From NCBI RefSeq assembly GCF_001665535.1, contig NZ_LZSQ01000089.1:1-64000 (forward strand): 64,000 nt of DNA, read 5' to 3'. A program made the translations under genes and the position numbers. Below the pieces are notes generated by a model, which made no database searches, was not told the origin of the DNA, and was given only the letters and a program-made list of their open reading frames with translations. Each line of letters opens with the position of its first letter. The first letter of the stretch is position 1. Origin of the DNA: Mycobacterium sp. 852002-51961_SCH5331710. Lineage in GTDB: Bacteria > Actinomycetota > Actinomycetes > Mycobacteriales > Mycobacteriaceae. This document shows, piece by piece, positions 54,948 to 63,726 of the stretch.

Positions 54948-55038
54948 TTGTCTCGGATCCTCCCTGCCGTGGTGTGCGCTCGACAGTTACGCACGTTAGC
55001 TGCGTTGCCGCCGAAGAGGAGCGGAATACCCGAAGGCT

Positions 55039-55689
55039 TCAGTGCAGCGTGAGCGTCACCGTCTGCACCAGCGTTGCGGCCGCCACCTCGTTGGCGGCGT
55101 GGGCGGGCAGCGCCACCAGAACGACGCGATCCGCGCTCGCGCCGGTACCCGACGCCTTCTCGGACACCAGCACGACGATCGCGTCCGTCGCCACGACTCG
55201 CGGCGGAGTGTCGGACTCGCCGCTGGCCGCCAGCACGTCGACCACATCACCGGGCCGGATCAGGTCGAGCACCGCGGTCTCGTCGAGCGACAGGGGGACG
55301 ATGCGCGCCATCGGCCCCGCCGCCGCTTCGGCGAGCCTCGGCGTCAACAGGCGGACGTCGGTGAGCGCTTCGCCGCGGCGGACCGGACCGGTCAACGTGG
55401 TGCCGACAACCGCGGCCACATCCGATTGGATACCGTCGGGAAGCGTTGCGGCACTGAGCTTTTCAACACGGACGTCGTCGACGCCCAATTTGCTTCCCGG
55501 GCTCAGATCCCGCGCGGCGACGATGGCATCGACGCGTTCGTCATCAGGGCCCGAACGCAGCGCCGCGACGGCGGCGAGAACCACCAGGCCGCCCGCAGCG
55601 ATTCGACGCGCCAGGACGGTGCGTGTCCAGTCCGGTCGCAAGATCGCGGCGAGCCGGTGAAACGGTAATGGATTGAGTGAGTCCCCCAT
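55039..55689 (-). CDS. SAF-domain membrane protein (CpaB/RcpC-like, Rv0990c-type)
   Basis: 216 residues. One N-terminal helix (RIAAGGLVVLAAVAAL) is followed by an SAF domain (VDAIVAARDLSPGSKLGVDDVRVEKL) and a second beta domain (RIVPLSLDETAVLDLIRPGDVVDVLA), as in the Flp-pilus assembly protein CpaB/RcpC. No other pilus genes are adjacent. Corresponds to Rv0990c by position. Function unknown. Confidence 0.78.
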   Translation of the reverse strand: MGDSLNPLPFHRLAAILRPDWTRTVLARRIAAGGLVVLAAVAALRSGPDDERVDAIVAARDLSPGSKLGVDDVRVEKLSAATLPDGIQSDVAAVVGTTLTGPVRRGEALTDVRLLTPRLAEAAAGPMARIVPLSLDETAVLDLIRPGDVVDVLAASGESDTPPRVVATDAIVVLVSEKASGTGASADRVVLVALPAHAANEVAAATLVQTVTLTLH

Positions 55690-55758
55690 GCGGCCAAATT
55701 AGGCAGCGCAGTGGGGTGATGGGCGAGTTGGTAGACCGCCTGTGGATAACCGCGGAGG

Positions 55759-56100
55759 TCAGCTCGACGCCGCGGCCGCCGCGGTCGAGTTGGACGAGGT
55801 CGAACCGGAGTCGCTCGACCCGCTGCCGCTCGACTTCTCGGACGACGACTTCTCGGAGGAGGTCGACTTCTCTGATGAGGCGCTCGAGCCGTTGCTGGAG
55901 CCGTTCGACGAGCTCTTGCCGGCTTCGCGGCTGTCGGTGCGGTAGAAGCCGCTGCCCTTGAACACCACACCCACGTTCCCGAACAGCTTGCGCAGACGGC
56001 CGTTGCACTTCTTGCACGTGGTCAGCGACGCGTCGCTGAACGCCTGGATTGCGTCGAACTTGTCGCCGCACTCGGTGCACGCATAGGAATACGTAGGCAC
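55759..56100 (-). CDS. ruc: FmdB-type zinc-ribbon chaperone Ruc
   Basis: 113 residues. The N-terminal FmdB zinc ribbon has Cys pairs CTEC and CKKC and the FKGSGFYRTD motif. The C-terminal half is Ser/Gly/Glu/Lys-rich and disordered. The M. tuberculosis ortholog Rv0991c (Ruc) is a redox-regulated chaperone that works with Hsp70 upon oxidation of its zinc Cys residues; both Cys pairs are present here. Confidence 0.87.
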   Translation of the reverse strand: MPTYSYACTECGDKFDAIQAFSDASLTTCKKCNGRLRKLFGNVGVVFKGSGFYRTDSREAGKSSSNGSSNGSSASSEKSTSSEKSSSEKSSGSGSSDSGSTSSNSTAAAAASS

Positions 56101-56159
56101 GGGACCCCTCCCTGGTGGTCAGATCTGTTAGCACTCTACCGGCTCAAGTGCTAGAACCG

Positions 56160-56771
56160 CTACGTGGCGTTCGTCATTCCCGGTCCGGGCGCGTCGAGGG
56201 CCAGCAACCCTCGTTGCGGCGTCAGCGCATGGGTCATCGACACGTCGTGTGGTTCCGCAGGTAGCCGGTCCACGAGTTCGTCGTCGCGAACCACCGCAAC
56301 GAGCCGTGCCGACCGCGACACCCACCGCAGCGACCGGTCGTAGAACCCGGCGCCACGTCCCAGTCGCACACCGCTCCGATCGACGGCGAGGGCGGGAATC
56401 AAGAGCGTGGTTGCGCGCGCGACGACCTCGGGCGCCAGCCACGGGCCCTTCGGCTCACGAAGTCCGAAGCGGCCCTCCGCCAATTCCCCGGGCACGTACC
56501 CGCCCCACTGCAGCGGTTGCGGTACACCCGCGGTGTCGTGCCTGGCCACCGGAAGCAGTACCCGTACACCCCGTCGGTGAAGTGAGTCGATCAGCGCGAG
56601 CGAGCCGGGTTCGGAGCCGACGGGCACATACGCGCAGACGGTTTCTCCGGCCGAGATGAGCGTCGTCGCATGGCCGAGCAACGCGTGCGCGTCGGCGTCG
56701 TGCTCGTGCGCGGGAACCGCCCGGCGGGCTGCCAGAATCTCCGCCCGTAGCTCTACCTTCGCCGCGGTCAC
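56160..56771 (-). CDS. 5-formyltetrahydrofolate cyclo-ligase
   Basis: 203 residues. The family blocks AYVPVGSEPGS, RVLLPVA, IPALAVDRSGVRLGRGAGFYDRSL and HDVSMTHALTP are present; GRGAGFYDR is the ATP/substrate loop. It converts 5-formyl-THF to 5,10-methenyl-THF, returning folate to the pool used by PurN/PurH. Starts at GTG 56771; divergent from galU with 66 bp between. Ortholog of Rv0992c. Confidence 0.9.
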   Translation of the reverse strand: MTAAKVELRAEILAARRAVPAHEHDADAHALLGHATTLISAGETVCAYVPVGSEPGSLALIDSLHRRGVRVLLPVARHDTAGVPQPLQWGGYVPGELAEGRFGLREPKGPWLAPEVVARATTLLIPALAVDRSGVRLGRGAGFYDRSLRWVSRSARLVAVVRDDELVDRLPAEPHDVSMTHALTPQRGLLALDAPGPGMTNAT

Positions 56772-56837
56772 GTCATCTCCTCCGGCACGCCGCACCTCGC
56801 CATGTTCAACCTGCCCTTGGACGTTAGTGTGTGAACG

Positions 56838-57749
56838 ATGACACGGCCTTTGGTCTCTATCCCTCACACGGCGGTGGTACCTGCAGCAGGCCTGGGCACG
56901 CGTTTCCTGCCGGCCACCAAGACGGTCCCGAAGGAGCTGCTGCCGGTCGTCGACACGCCCGGTATCGAGCTCGTCGCCGCCGAAGCGGCCGAGGCCGGGG
57001 CGGAACGCTTGATCATCATCACGTCCGAGGGCAAGGACGGAGTCGTCGCGCACTTCGTCGAGGACCTCGTGCTCGAGGGCACGCTGGAGGAGCGCGGCAA
57101 GAAGACAATGCTCGAAAAGGTGCGTCGCGCCCCGGCTCTCATCAAGGTCGAGTCGGTGGTGCAGGCCGAACCGCTCGGCCTCGGCCACGCGGTGAGCTGC
57201 GTGGAGCCGAAGCTTGGAGCAGACGAGGATGCGATCGCGGTACTACTGCCGGACGATCTTGTGCTGCCGACCGGCGTGCTGGAGACGATGTCGAAGGTGC
57301 GGGCCAAGCGCGGCGGTTCGGTGCTGTGCGCGATCGAGGTGCCGCGCGAGGAGATCAGCGCCTATGGCGTCTTCGATGTCGAACCCGTCTCCGATACCAA
57401 CAACCCGAACGTCATGCGCGTGAAGGGGATGTATGAGAAGCCGAAGGCCGAGGACGCGCCGTCGCCGTACGCCGCGGCCGGCCGGTACGTCCTCGACCGG
57501 GCGATCTTCGATGCGTTGAAGCGGGTTCCGCGCGGCGCCGGCGGCGAGATCCAGTTGACCGACGCCGTGGCGTTGCTCATCAATGAGGGGCATCCCGTCC
57601 ACGTCGTCGTGCACCGCGGCTCTCGACACGACCTCGGAAATCCCGGAGGCTACCTCAAGGCTGCGGTTGACTTTGCGTTGCAGCGCGATGACTACGGGCC
57701 GGAACTCCGGCGGTGGTTGGTAGAGCGATTGGGGCTGGTCGACTGCTGA
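56838..57749 (+). CDS. galU: UTP-glucose-1-phosphate uridylyltransferase
   Basis: 303 residues making UDP-glucose. The nucleotide-binding motif AAGLGTRFLPATKTVPKELLP and the later GKDGVVAHF, ADEDAIAVLLPDD and RGSRHDLGNPGGYLKA are clear. Ortholog of Rv0993. UDP-glucose made here is the probable donor pool for the GT2 polysaccharide synthase at 17144. Confidence 0.96.
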   Translation: MTRPLVSIPHTAVVPAAGLGTRFLPATKTVPKELLPVVDTPGIELVAAEAAEAGAERLIIITSEGKDGVVAHFVEDLVLEGTLEERGKKTMLEKVRRAPALIKVESVVQAEPLGLGHAVSCVEPKLGADEDAIAVLLPDDLVLPTGVLETMSKVRAKRGGSVLCAIEVPREEISAYGVFDVEPVSDTNNPNVMRVKGMYEKPKAEDAPSPYAAAGRYVLDRAIFDALKRVPRGAGGEIQLTDAVALLINEGHPVHVVVHRGSRHDLGNPGGYLKAAVDFALQRDDYGPELRRWLVERLGLVDC

Positions 57750-57777
57750 GAGCCCCGACGCCATAGATAGGGGTGCA

Positions 57778-59034
57778 GTGCGTTCGGTCGAGGAACAGCA
57801 GGCACGAGTTGCGGCTGCGGCGGTTGCGCCGCGCCCGGTTCGGGTGGCGATTGCCGAAGCGCAGGGGTTGATGTGCGCCGAGGAGGTCGTCACCGAGCGT
57901 CCGTTGCCCGGATTCGATCAGGCCGCGATCGACGGATACGCGGTGCGCAGCGTGGATGTGCTCGGCATCGGCGACAATGGCGAGACAGAAGAGGCGTCCG
58001 ACGGCGAAGTGAGCCTGCCGGTGATGGGTGTGATCGAGGCTGGCGCCCGGACCCCCAGCCGACTGCAGCCGCGGCAGGCCGCGCGCGTGCAGACCGGGGC
58101 TCCGATGCCGACGCTTGCCGACGCGGTGCTTCCGCTGCGCTGGACCGACGGCGGCGATGCGCGGGTGAAGGTGTTACGCGGTGTCCGGTCGGGGGCGTAC
58201 GTGCGACGGACGGGTGACGACGTCCAGCCCGGCGATGTCGCGGTCCGGGCGGGCACGATTATCGGCCCGGCCCAGGTCGGCCTGCTCGCCGCGGTGGGCA
58301 GGGAACGGGTCCTGGTGCATCCGCGGCCGCGGCTGTCGGTCTTGTGCGTCGGCGGAGAGCTTGTCGACATCTCCCGCACGCCCGGCAACGGGCAGGTCTA
58401 CGACGTGAACTCCTACGCGCTGGCCGCCGCGGGGCGTGATGCGGGCGCCGAGGTGAACCGGGTCGGCATCGTCGACACCGACCCGAAGCGGCTTCGCGAA
58501 GTGGTCGAGGGTCAGCTCAATCGCGCCGAGGTCGTCGTCATCGCCGGTGCGGTCGGCGGCGCGGCGGCCGAGGGCGTCCGCGCGGTGCTCTCCGAGCTGG
58601 GGGAGATGGAGGTGACCCGCATCGCCATGCACCCGGGGTCGGTGCAGGGGTTCGGTCAGCTCGGCCGCGACGGTGTGCCGGTGTTCCTGTTGCCCGCCAA
58701 CCCCGTCAGCGCGCTCGTGGTGTTCGAGGTCATGGTGCGTCCGCTGATCCGGCTGTCACTCGGTAAGCGCCAGGCGCACCGGCGGATCGTTCAGGCGCGC
58801 GCACTGTCGCCGATCGAGTCGGTTGCGGGACGGACGGGATATCTGCGCGGTCAGCTAATGCGCGATCAGGACACCGGCGAGTACCTCGTTCAGGCGCTCG
58901 GCGGAGCGCCCGGCGCATCGCATCTGCTGGCCACGCTGGCCGAAGCGAACTGTTTGGTGGTCGTCCCCTCCGAGGCCGAACAGGTCCGCACCGGTGAGAT
59001 CGTCGACGTCGCATTCCTGGCGCAACGCGGCTGA
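57778..59034 (+). CDS. moeA1: MoeA-family, gephyrin-like protein (Glp type)
   Basis: 418 residues of the MoeA/gephyrin-E fold, ortholog of Rv0994. The early DQAAIDGYAVRS keeps the conserved Asp. Motifs needed for molybdate insertion look degenerate: GDEL reads GGEL, GGVSVGDYD reads GAVGGAAAEG, and LPGNPVSA reads LPANPVSA. In corynebacteria the homolog at this position (Glp) works in cell division with SepF/FtsZ and a membrane receptor GlpR, encoded here two genes downstream. A divisome role is therefore at least as likely as cofactor synthesis. GTG start 57778, 28 bp after galU. Confidence 0.87.
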   Translation: MRSVEEQQARVAAAAVAPRPVRVAIAEAQGLMCAEEVVTERPLPGFDQAAIDGYAVRSVDVLGIGDNGETEEASDGEVSLPVMGVIEAGARTPSRLQPRQAARVQTGAPMPTLADAVLPLRWTDGGDARVKVLRGVRSGAYVRRTGDDVQPGDVAVRAGTIIGPAQVGLLAAVGRERVLVHPRPRLSVLCVGGELVDISRTPGNGQVYDVNSYALAAAGRDAGAEVNRVGIVDTDPKRLREVVEGQLNRAEVVVIAGAVGGAAAEGVRAVLSELGEMEVTRIAMHPGSVQGFGQLGRDGVPVFLLPANPVSALVVFEVMVRPLIRLSLGKRQAHRRIVQARALSPIESVAGRTGYLRGQLMRDQDTGEYLVQALGGAPGASHLLATLAEANCLVVVPSEAEQVRTGEIVDVAFLAQRG

Positions 59035-59092
59035 TCCGCGCGGTGTCGACGTGAACCTGTGGCGGTCCAGTTCAATACACCCGGGTTGGCCC

Positions 59093-59704
59093 ATGTCCGC
59101 CGGACCGCTGCGGGTGGCCGCCGGCGTCGTGCAGTTGCGTCCCATCCGGTTCAGAGACGGCGCGCAGTGGAGTCGTACCCGGCTGGCCGACCGGGCCCAC
59201 CTGGAGCCATGGGAACCCGCCGCCGGTGCGGATTGGGAAACGCGCCACGCCATCACGTCGTGGCCCTCGGTGTGTTCGGGGCTGCGGTCCGAAGCCCGTA
59301 AGGGGCGGATGGTGCCCTTCGTGATCGAGCTGGACGACCAGTTCTGCGGGCAACTGACGATCGGCAACGTCACCCACGGGGCGCTCCGATCGGCGTGGAT
59401 CGGCTACTGGGTGGCCAAATCGGTGAACGGCGGCGGCGTCGCGACGGCCGCCCTGGCGTTGGGTGTCGACCACTGCTTCGGCCCGGTCGGGTTGCACCGG
59501 GTCGAAGCGACCGTGCGTCCGGAAAACGCCGCCAGCCGTGCGGTTTTGGCGAAGGTCGGCTTTCGCGAGGAAGGGCTGCTTCGCCGGTATCTCGATGTCG
59601 ACGGCGCCTGGCGCGATCACCTTCTGGTGGCCATCACGATCGACGAACTCACCGGATCGGCGGCCTCGGCGTTGGTGCGGCAGGGACGCGCCGAGTGGGC
59701 ATAG
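59093..59704 (+). CDS. rimJ: GNAT-family N-acetyltransferase, RimJ-like
   Basis: 203 residues, the length recalled for Rv0995. GNAT motif A/B: VATAALALGVDHCFGPVGLHR and RPENAASRAVLAKVGFREEG. It resembles ribosomal-protein N-terminal acetyltransferases, but the substrate is not proven. A GTG at 59051 would add 14 residues. Confidence 0.87.
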   Translation: MSAGPLRVAAGVVQLRPIRFRDGAQWSRTRLADRAHLEPWEPAAGADWETRHAITSWPSVCSGLRSEARKGRMVPFVIELDDQFCGQLTIGNVTHGALRSAWIGYWVAKSVNGGGVATAALALGVDHCFGPVGLHRVEATVRPENAASRAVLAKVGFREEGLLRRYLDVDGAWRDHLLVAITIDELTGSAASALVRQGRAEWA

Positions 59705-59798
59705 CGCGGCGGACCTTCGCGAGATCTACGGCTGGGCTGTGCGGTCAGCAAAATCGCGACCCTGGCGTTCATCTCGCGGTATCCCGGACACGCCCGCT

Positions 59799-59860
59799 GT
59801 TACGAAAGTGACATTTGTGACTGTTGGTGCTTGTCTCCAGCGAATTACAGGTGTGTAATT
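59799..59860. promoter_or_regulatory. GTNAC direct repeats and AT-rich palindrome upstream of glpR
   Basis: GTTAC (59799), GTGAC (59808) and GTGAC (59817) repeat at exact 9-bp intervals, with 4-nt spacers. An inverted repeat AATTACA-GGTG-TGTAATT follows at 59843-59860. Tandem GTNAC elements are the kind of site bound by the actinobacterial cell-cycle/envelope regulator MtrA. The palindrome's AT content is exceptional in this GC-rich window. Confidence 0.45.
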
Positions 59861-59927
59861 GTCTCGGCGCGCCGCCCACGGATGCGCAGGTCACAGACCT
59901 AGCCTTTAGGGGAAAGGAGCAGGCGAC

Positions 59928-60938
59928 ATGCCAAGCATCCCCCAGTCCCTTCTGTGGATATCTCTCGTCGTTCTCTGGCTCTTCGTGCTCGTGCCGATGC
60001 TGATCAGCAAGCGCGACACCGTGCGCCGGACGAGTGACGTCGCGCTGGCGACGCGCGTGCTCAACAGCGGGCGCAACTCTCGACTCTTGAAACGGCGCGG
60101 CCCCGCCGCCGGGCACGCCAGCGATCCGGACTGGCGGCCCTCGGAAAACGACCTCGACGACGAGATCGAATCGGAATCGGAGCCCGTGGTGGGCCGGGCG
60201 GTCGTGCGCGCCGCCGCGGTTGGCGTCCGGGAGAAGGTGGAGCCTGACTACCTCGACGTGGACGTCATCGACGAGGATTCGGGCGCACTTCCCGTGGGCG
60301 AATCGGACCGGCAGGAAGCCGAAAAGGAAGAGCTCACACTGCAGTTCGACGAGGCGGCGGACGAAAGCGACGACCAGGCCGGCGATGAGGCCGTCGCCGA
60401 GGAGCAGGCCGTCGAACCCGAAGACGACGAGTACGAGACCGTCGACGATTCGTCCGGCCTCGAGGCACCGTCGGAAGCCGACTTGCGGATGGCCGACTCG
60501 CTGTCCGAAGCGCGCCGGCGTCGGCACGAGTCGAAGACCGCGGCCGCGGTGAGCGAACGTAAGTACAAGTTCCGCAAGCGGATGCTGACGGCGCTGGGCG
60601 TGCTGCTGGTTGCGTCGGCGGCTGCGGCGTTCACGCTGAGCCCGACGCTGTGGTGGCTGTGTGGCGCTGTCAGCGGCTTCACAGTGCTCTACCTCGGTTA
60701 TCTGCGGCGCCAGACCCGGATCGAGGAGCGGCTACGGCGCAGGCGCGCGCAGCGCATCGCCCGTTCGCGGCTGGGTGTGGAGAACACCGACGACCGCGAG
60801 TTCGACGTGGTGCCCGCCCGTTTACGGCGTCCTGGTTCAGTCGTGCTGGAAATTGACGACGAGGACCCGATCTTCGAGCATCTGGACTACGCGCCGTTCG
60901 CCCGCCACTTCGACCTGCCGCGGGCTGCGGGTCAGTAG
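59928..60938 (+). CDS. glpR: GlpR-like membrane receptor for the gephyrin-like division protein
   Basis: 336 residues corresponding to Rv0996. One N-terminal helix (SLLWISLVVLWLFVLVPML), a long acidic, disordered cytoplasmic segment (about residues 60-190), a helical hairpin membrane region (about 218-260) and a C-terminal tail ending in EIDDEDPIFEHLDYAPF. The protein of this layout next to glp in corynebacteria is the receptor of the gephyrin-like divisome protein. GGAAAGGAG precedes the ATG. The assignment rests on synteny and architecture. Confidence 0.8.
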   Translation: MPSIPQSLLWISLVVLWLFVLVPMLISKRDTVRRTSDVALATRVLNSGRNSRLLKRRGPAAGHASDPDWRPSENDLDDEIESESEPVVGRAVVRAAAVGVREKVEPDYLDVDVIDEDSGALPVGESDRQEAEKEELTLQFDEAADESDDQAGDEAVAEEQAVEPEDDEYETVDDSSGLEAPSEADLRMADSLSEARRRRHESKTAAAVSERKYKFRKRMLTALGVLLVASAAAAFTLSPTLWWLCGAVSGFTVLYLGYLRRQTRIEERLRRRRAQRIARSRLGVENTDDREFDVVPARLRRPGSVVLEIDDEDPIFEHLDYAPFARHFDLPRAAGQ

Positions 60939-61000
60939 ACCGAGGAGCGCCGTCGATTTTCGGCGGCCGTCCGGGGACTGGTAGCCTGCTACCGGTATCA

Positions 61001-61073
61001 GGGGCTATGGCGCAGTTGGTAGCGCGACTCGTTCGCATCGAGTAGGTCAGGGGTTCGATTCCCCTTAGCTCCA
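61001..61073 (+). tRNA. tRNA-Ala (anticodon CGC)
   Basis: 73-nt cloverleaf: acceptor GGGGCTA / TAGCTCC with discriminator A, anticodon stem ACTCG / CGAGT around loop TTCGCAT (anticodon CGC), T arm AGGGGTTCGATTCCCCT. The G3-U70 wobble that identifies alanine tRNAs is present. CCA is not encoded. No partial copy of its 3' end was noticed downstream, so there is no sign of an integrated element. Confidence 0.95.
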
Positions 61074-61183
61074 CAGAGTTCGATCAGGTCAGGGCGGCCG
61101 TCGTCTGAGTTCAGTCCACACTACTCAGGAATATTCGGGGCCTGTCTCGGCTTGCACCTGGCAACAGGTGGAAGGCGGGCATC

Positions 61184-61747
61184 ATGACCGATGGCAAATC
61201 CTCTCCCGGCCAACCCGACCCGGTGCGCAGAGCCGCCATCCGGCCGCGTGCGACCCGATTCGACGGGGTTCGCCTGCGATTCGACAGCGCAAAGAGTTTC
61301 GACGAGCTCGTCGCGGCCGTGCTCGCCGAGGTCGGTGATGAACGGGTGCCGATGGAGGAGATCGCTCGCCGGAACCCACGCTGGGACGACTTCGCGCGGG
61401 AAGTCGAATCTCACGAGGGTGCCACCGGTTTCATGCTGTTCGCGCGATGGGATCACGGTGGATGGCTCGCGAAGGCGGGTGTCCACAGGAAAGTGCTCCG
61501 CGTGGTGATCGGCAACCCGTTGATCGCGATCATGATGCTGCGCCACGATGCGTCTGCGGGGCTCTTCGCGCCGGTCGAGCTGCTGCTGACCGATGAAGCC
61601 GGCAACCACAGCGCGCTCACCTATGTGCAGCCGTCCTCGCTCATGGTCGTCGAACCCAACGAGCCGCTCCGGCGGGCGGCGACAAAGCTGGACGCAAAAC
61701 TGGCCGCGTTCGCCTCGAAAGTCACCGGAGTTTCGGGCGCCGCGTAG
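61184..61747 (+). CDS. DUF302-domain protein
   Basis: 187 residues. The C-terminal two-thirds match the DUF302 fold (VVIGNPLIAIMMLRHDASAG, FAPVELLLTDE, VQPSSLMVVEPN), found in small stand-alone proteins of unknown function. The N-terminal part (about residues 27-85) is less typical. No signal peptide. It lies between tRNA-Ala and a convergent SDR gene, in a stretch not matching the M. tuberculosis order. Confidence 0.75.
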   Translation: MTDGKSSPGQPDPVRRAAIRPRATRFDGVRLRFDSAKSFDELVAAVLAEVGDERVPMEEIARRNPRWDDFAREVESHEGATGFMLFARWDHGGWLAKAGVHRKVLRVVIGNPLIAIMMLRHDASAGLFAPVELLLTDEAGNHSALTYVQPSSLMVVEPNEPLRRAATKLDAKLAAFASKVTGVSGAA

Positions 61748-61904
61748 CCGTCGCGTGATCTCGCCCTGTTTACCGCATCATGAAGTGGGGCACAGGTCGC
61801 GGCAGTGGGTGGCGATCGGTGAAGGTTGCATCGGTTCACCCGCGAAGCGGTCAGCGGGGTCAACCTCTTTGTTGAGCAGACAGCTCTGCCTCGCTGCCCG
61901 TCGC

Positions 61905-62705
61905 CTACTTGCTCGCAGTCGTGGCGAGTCCGCCGTCGACGGGGATGATCGCTCCGGTGAGGAAGGCGCCCGCACGGCTGGCGAGAAAGACGGCGATGCC
62001 GGCCATGTCGTCGTCGCGGCCGATGCGACGCAGCGGCGCGGACGCGGCGATCTCATCGCCGAACGCATCGAGGGTCGCGGCCATCATCTTCGACGGAAAT
62101 GCTCCTGGCGCAACGGCGTTGACGGTGATGTGCTGCGGACCCAGCTCGCGGGCGAGCACGCGGGTGAGATGGTGGACCGCTGCCTTGCTGCTGCTGTACG
62201 AATACGTCGGAAGCTCGGGGACTCGGATGCCGTCGACGCTGCCGAGGTTGATCACCCGGGCCGGATCATCCGCGGTTCCGGCGGCGCGAAGTGCGGGCAG
62301 CAGCGCCTGAACGAGCCAGAACGGCGACTTGACGTTGACGTTGAGGATCTTGTCCCACGCGGAGTCGGGGAAGCTCTCCAGCGGCTCACCCCAAGTGGCG
62401 CCCGCATTGTTGACCAGGATGTGCAACGGGTCGCCGCCGCCGGTCACCTCTTCGGCCAGCCGTATGCATTCGTCGTGCCGCGACAGGTCTGCGGGAATGG
62501 CCTGGACCTGCCCGAACTGAGACAACTCGGCCTGTGCGCGCTCGCACGCGTCGGCCTTGCGCGAGCTGATCACCACGCTGGCGCCGGCCTGCAGCAGCCC
62601 GCGGCTCATCATCACTCCGATGCCGCTTGTGCCGCCGGTGACGAGGGCGCGCTTGCCGGTGAGGTCGAAAAGTTCTGTGTGCGTGCTGAACTGACCGTCA
62701 CTCAT
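61905..62705 (-). CDS. Short-chain dehydrogenase/reductase
   Basis: 266 residues of classical SDR type: ALVTGGTSGIGVMMSRG (cofactor), LVNNAGATWGEP, catalytic INLGSVDG Ser and YSYSSSKAAVHH Tyr/Lys, and AVAPGAFPSKM. The Arg in SSRKAD suggests NADP(H) preference. ATG 62705 is chosen over TTG 62711. It follows sodA on the same strand with a 52-bp gap. Substrate unknown. Confidence 0.88.
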   Translation of the reverse strand: MSDGQFSTHTELFDLTGKRALVTGGTSGIGVMMSRGLLQAGASVVISSRKADACERAQAELSQFGQVQAIPADLSRHDECIRLAEEVTGGGDPLHILVNNAGATWGEPLESFPDSAWDKILNVNVKSPFWLVQALLPALRAAGTADDPARVINLGSVDGIRVPELPTYSYSSSKAAVHHLTRVLARELGPQHITVNAVAPGAFPSKMMAATLDAFGDEIAASAPLRRIGRDDDMAGIAVFLASRAGAFLTGAIIPVDGGLATTASK

Positions 62706-62757
62706 CGGCAAGCGCCTCCATCGTCGTCTCCGCGGCGCGCGGCCGCCTCGACTGAGA

Positions 62758-63378
62758 CTAGAAGATGAGGCCGGAGGCCTTGCTGGTGGCCGCGGCGAAC
62801 CGGTTCTGCACGTCCTCCCAATTCACCACATTCCAGAACGCCTTGACGTAGTCGGCCTTCACGTTCTTGTACTGCAGGTAATACGCGTGCTCCCACATAT
62901 CGACCTGAAGCAGCGGGATGATGCCCAGCGGCACATTGGCCTGCTGGTCGTAGAGCTGGAAGGTGAGCAACCGCTGACCGAGACTGTCGTAGCCGAGGAC
63001 ACCCCAGCCCGAGCCCTGCAGGCCGTTGGCGGCGGCGCCGAACTGCGCCTGGAACTTGTCGAACGACCCGAACTGGTCATCGATCGCGGCGGCCAGGTCG
63101 CCGGTCGGCTTGTCGCCTCCGTTCGGCGAGAGGTTCTTCCACCAGATCGTGTGGTTGACGTGCCCGCCGAGATGGAACGCGAGGTTCTTCTCATTGAGGA
63201 AGATCGCGGCGTGATCGCCGTTGGCGCGGGCCTCTTCGAGTTTGGCGATCGCGTCGTTCACGCCTTTGACGTAGGTGGCGTGGTGCTTGCTGTGGTGAAT
63301 CTCGTTGATCTGGCCCGAGATATGCGGCTCGAGGGCGCCGTAGTCGTAGTCGAGGTCAGGCAGTGTGTACTCGCTCAT
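62758..63378 (-). CDS. sodA: Superoxide dismutase, Mn-type
   Basis: 206 residues of the Fe/Mn SOD family. Metal ligands are in [17 protein letters not shown] and [10 protein letters not shown] (Asp and His). At the second-sphere position where the iron enzyme of M. tuberculosis has His145 (YDHQTN), this protein has Gln (YDQQAN), the residue typical of manganese enzymes. No signal peptide, as for mycobacterial SodA. Its neighbours differ from those of M. tuberculosis sodA, so it may be a second copy in this genome. Confidence 0.94.
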   Translation of the reverse strand: MSEYTLPDLDYDYGALEPHISGQINEIHHSKHHATYVKGVNDAIAKLEEARANGDHAAIFLNEKNLAFHLGGHVNHTIWWKNLSPNGGDKPTGDLAAAIDDQFGSFDKFQAQFGAAANGLQGSGWGVLGYDSLGQRLLTFQLYDQQANVPLGIIPLLQVDMWEHAYYLQYKNVKADYVKAFWNVVNWEDVQNRFAAATSKASGLIF

Positions 63379-63726
63379 GAAGTTCCTTTCTGTTGCGTCC
63401 GACGCTGTGTACCCGCGTTGCGCCGGAATCCACAGAGACCTCGGCGCCCGCGTCGCGGGGTTCGGCGAGCCTATGATCTAGGTATTTATCTGTCTACCTG
63501 TTCAGATGTTGTGCTAACTTGGTACTGCGGGCGGCCGCGGTCAACATCGATGCAGCACATCGTGTAGCGACTTGTCCTCCGAGGGTGGCGAGCGCCACGG
63601 CCGACCCGCGCCAATCCCCGCACTATTTGCTGTTCGGTCAATTGGGTGGTTGCCGCCCGGTTGGCTCGTCGCGGCACGCCGCCGCGTCGCTTGCCCGCCG
63701 CGACGAGCAGCCCGTAGCCTCGTGGC
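63379..63726. other. Intergenic region between sodA and the acetyltransferase gene
   Basis: 348 bp between divergent genes. An AT-richer stretch near 63478-63525 probably carries the sodA promoter on the minus strand; a weak inverted repeat ATCTG-N10-CAGAT spans 63488-63507. The remainder shows no convincing gene. Confidence 0.4.

Noticed and set aside
61001..61073. tRNA-Ala as attachment site of an integrated element
   Set aside because: No integrase, no repeat of the tRNA 3' end, and the flanking order resumes with the Rv0998 ortholog shortly after.
63488..63507. ATCTG-N10-CAGAT as an operator for sodA
   Set aside because: Arms are only 5 bp; too weak without comparative support.
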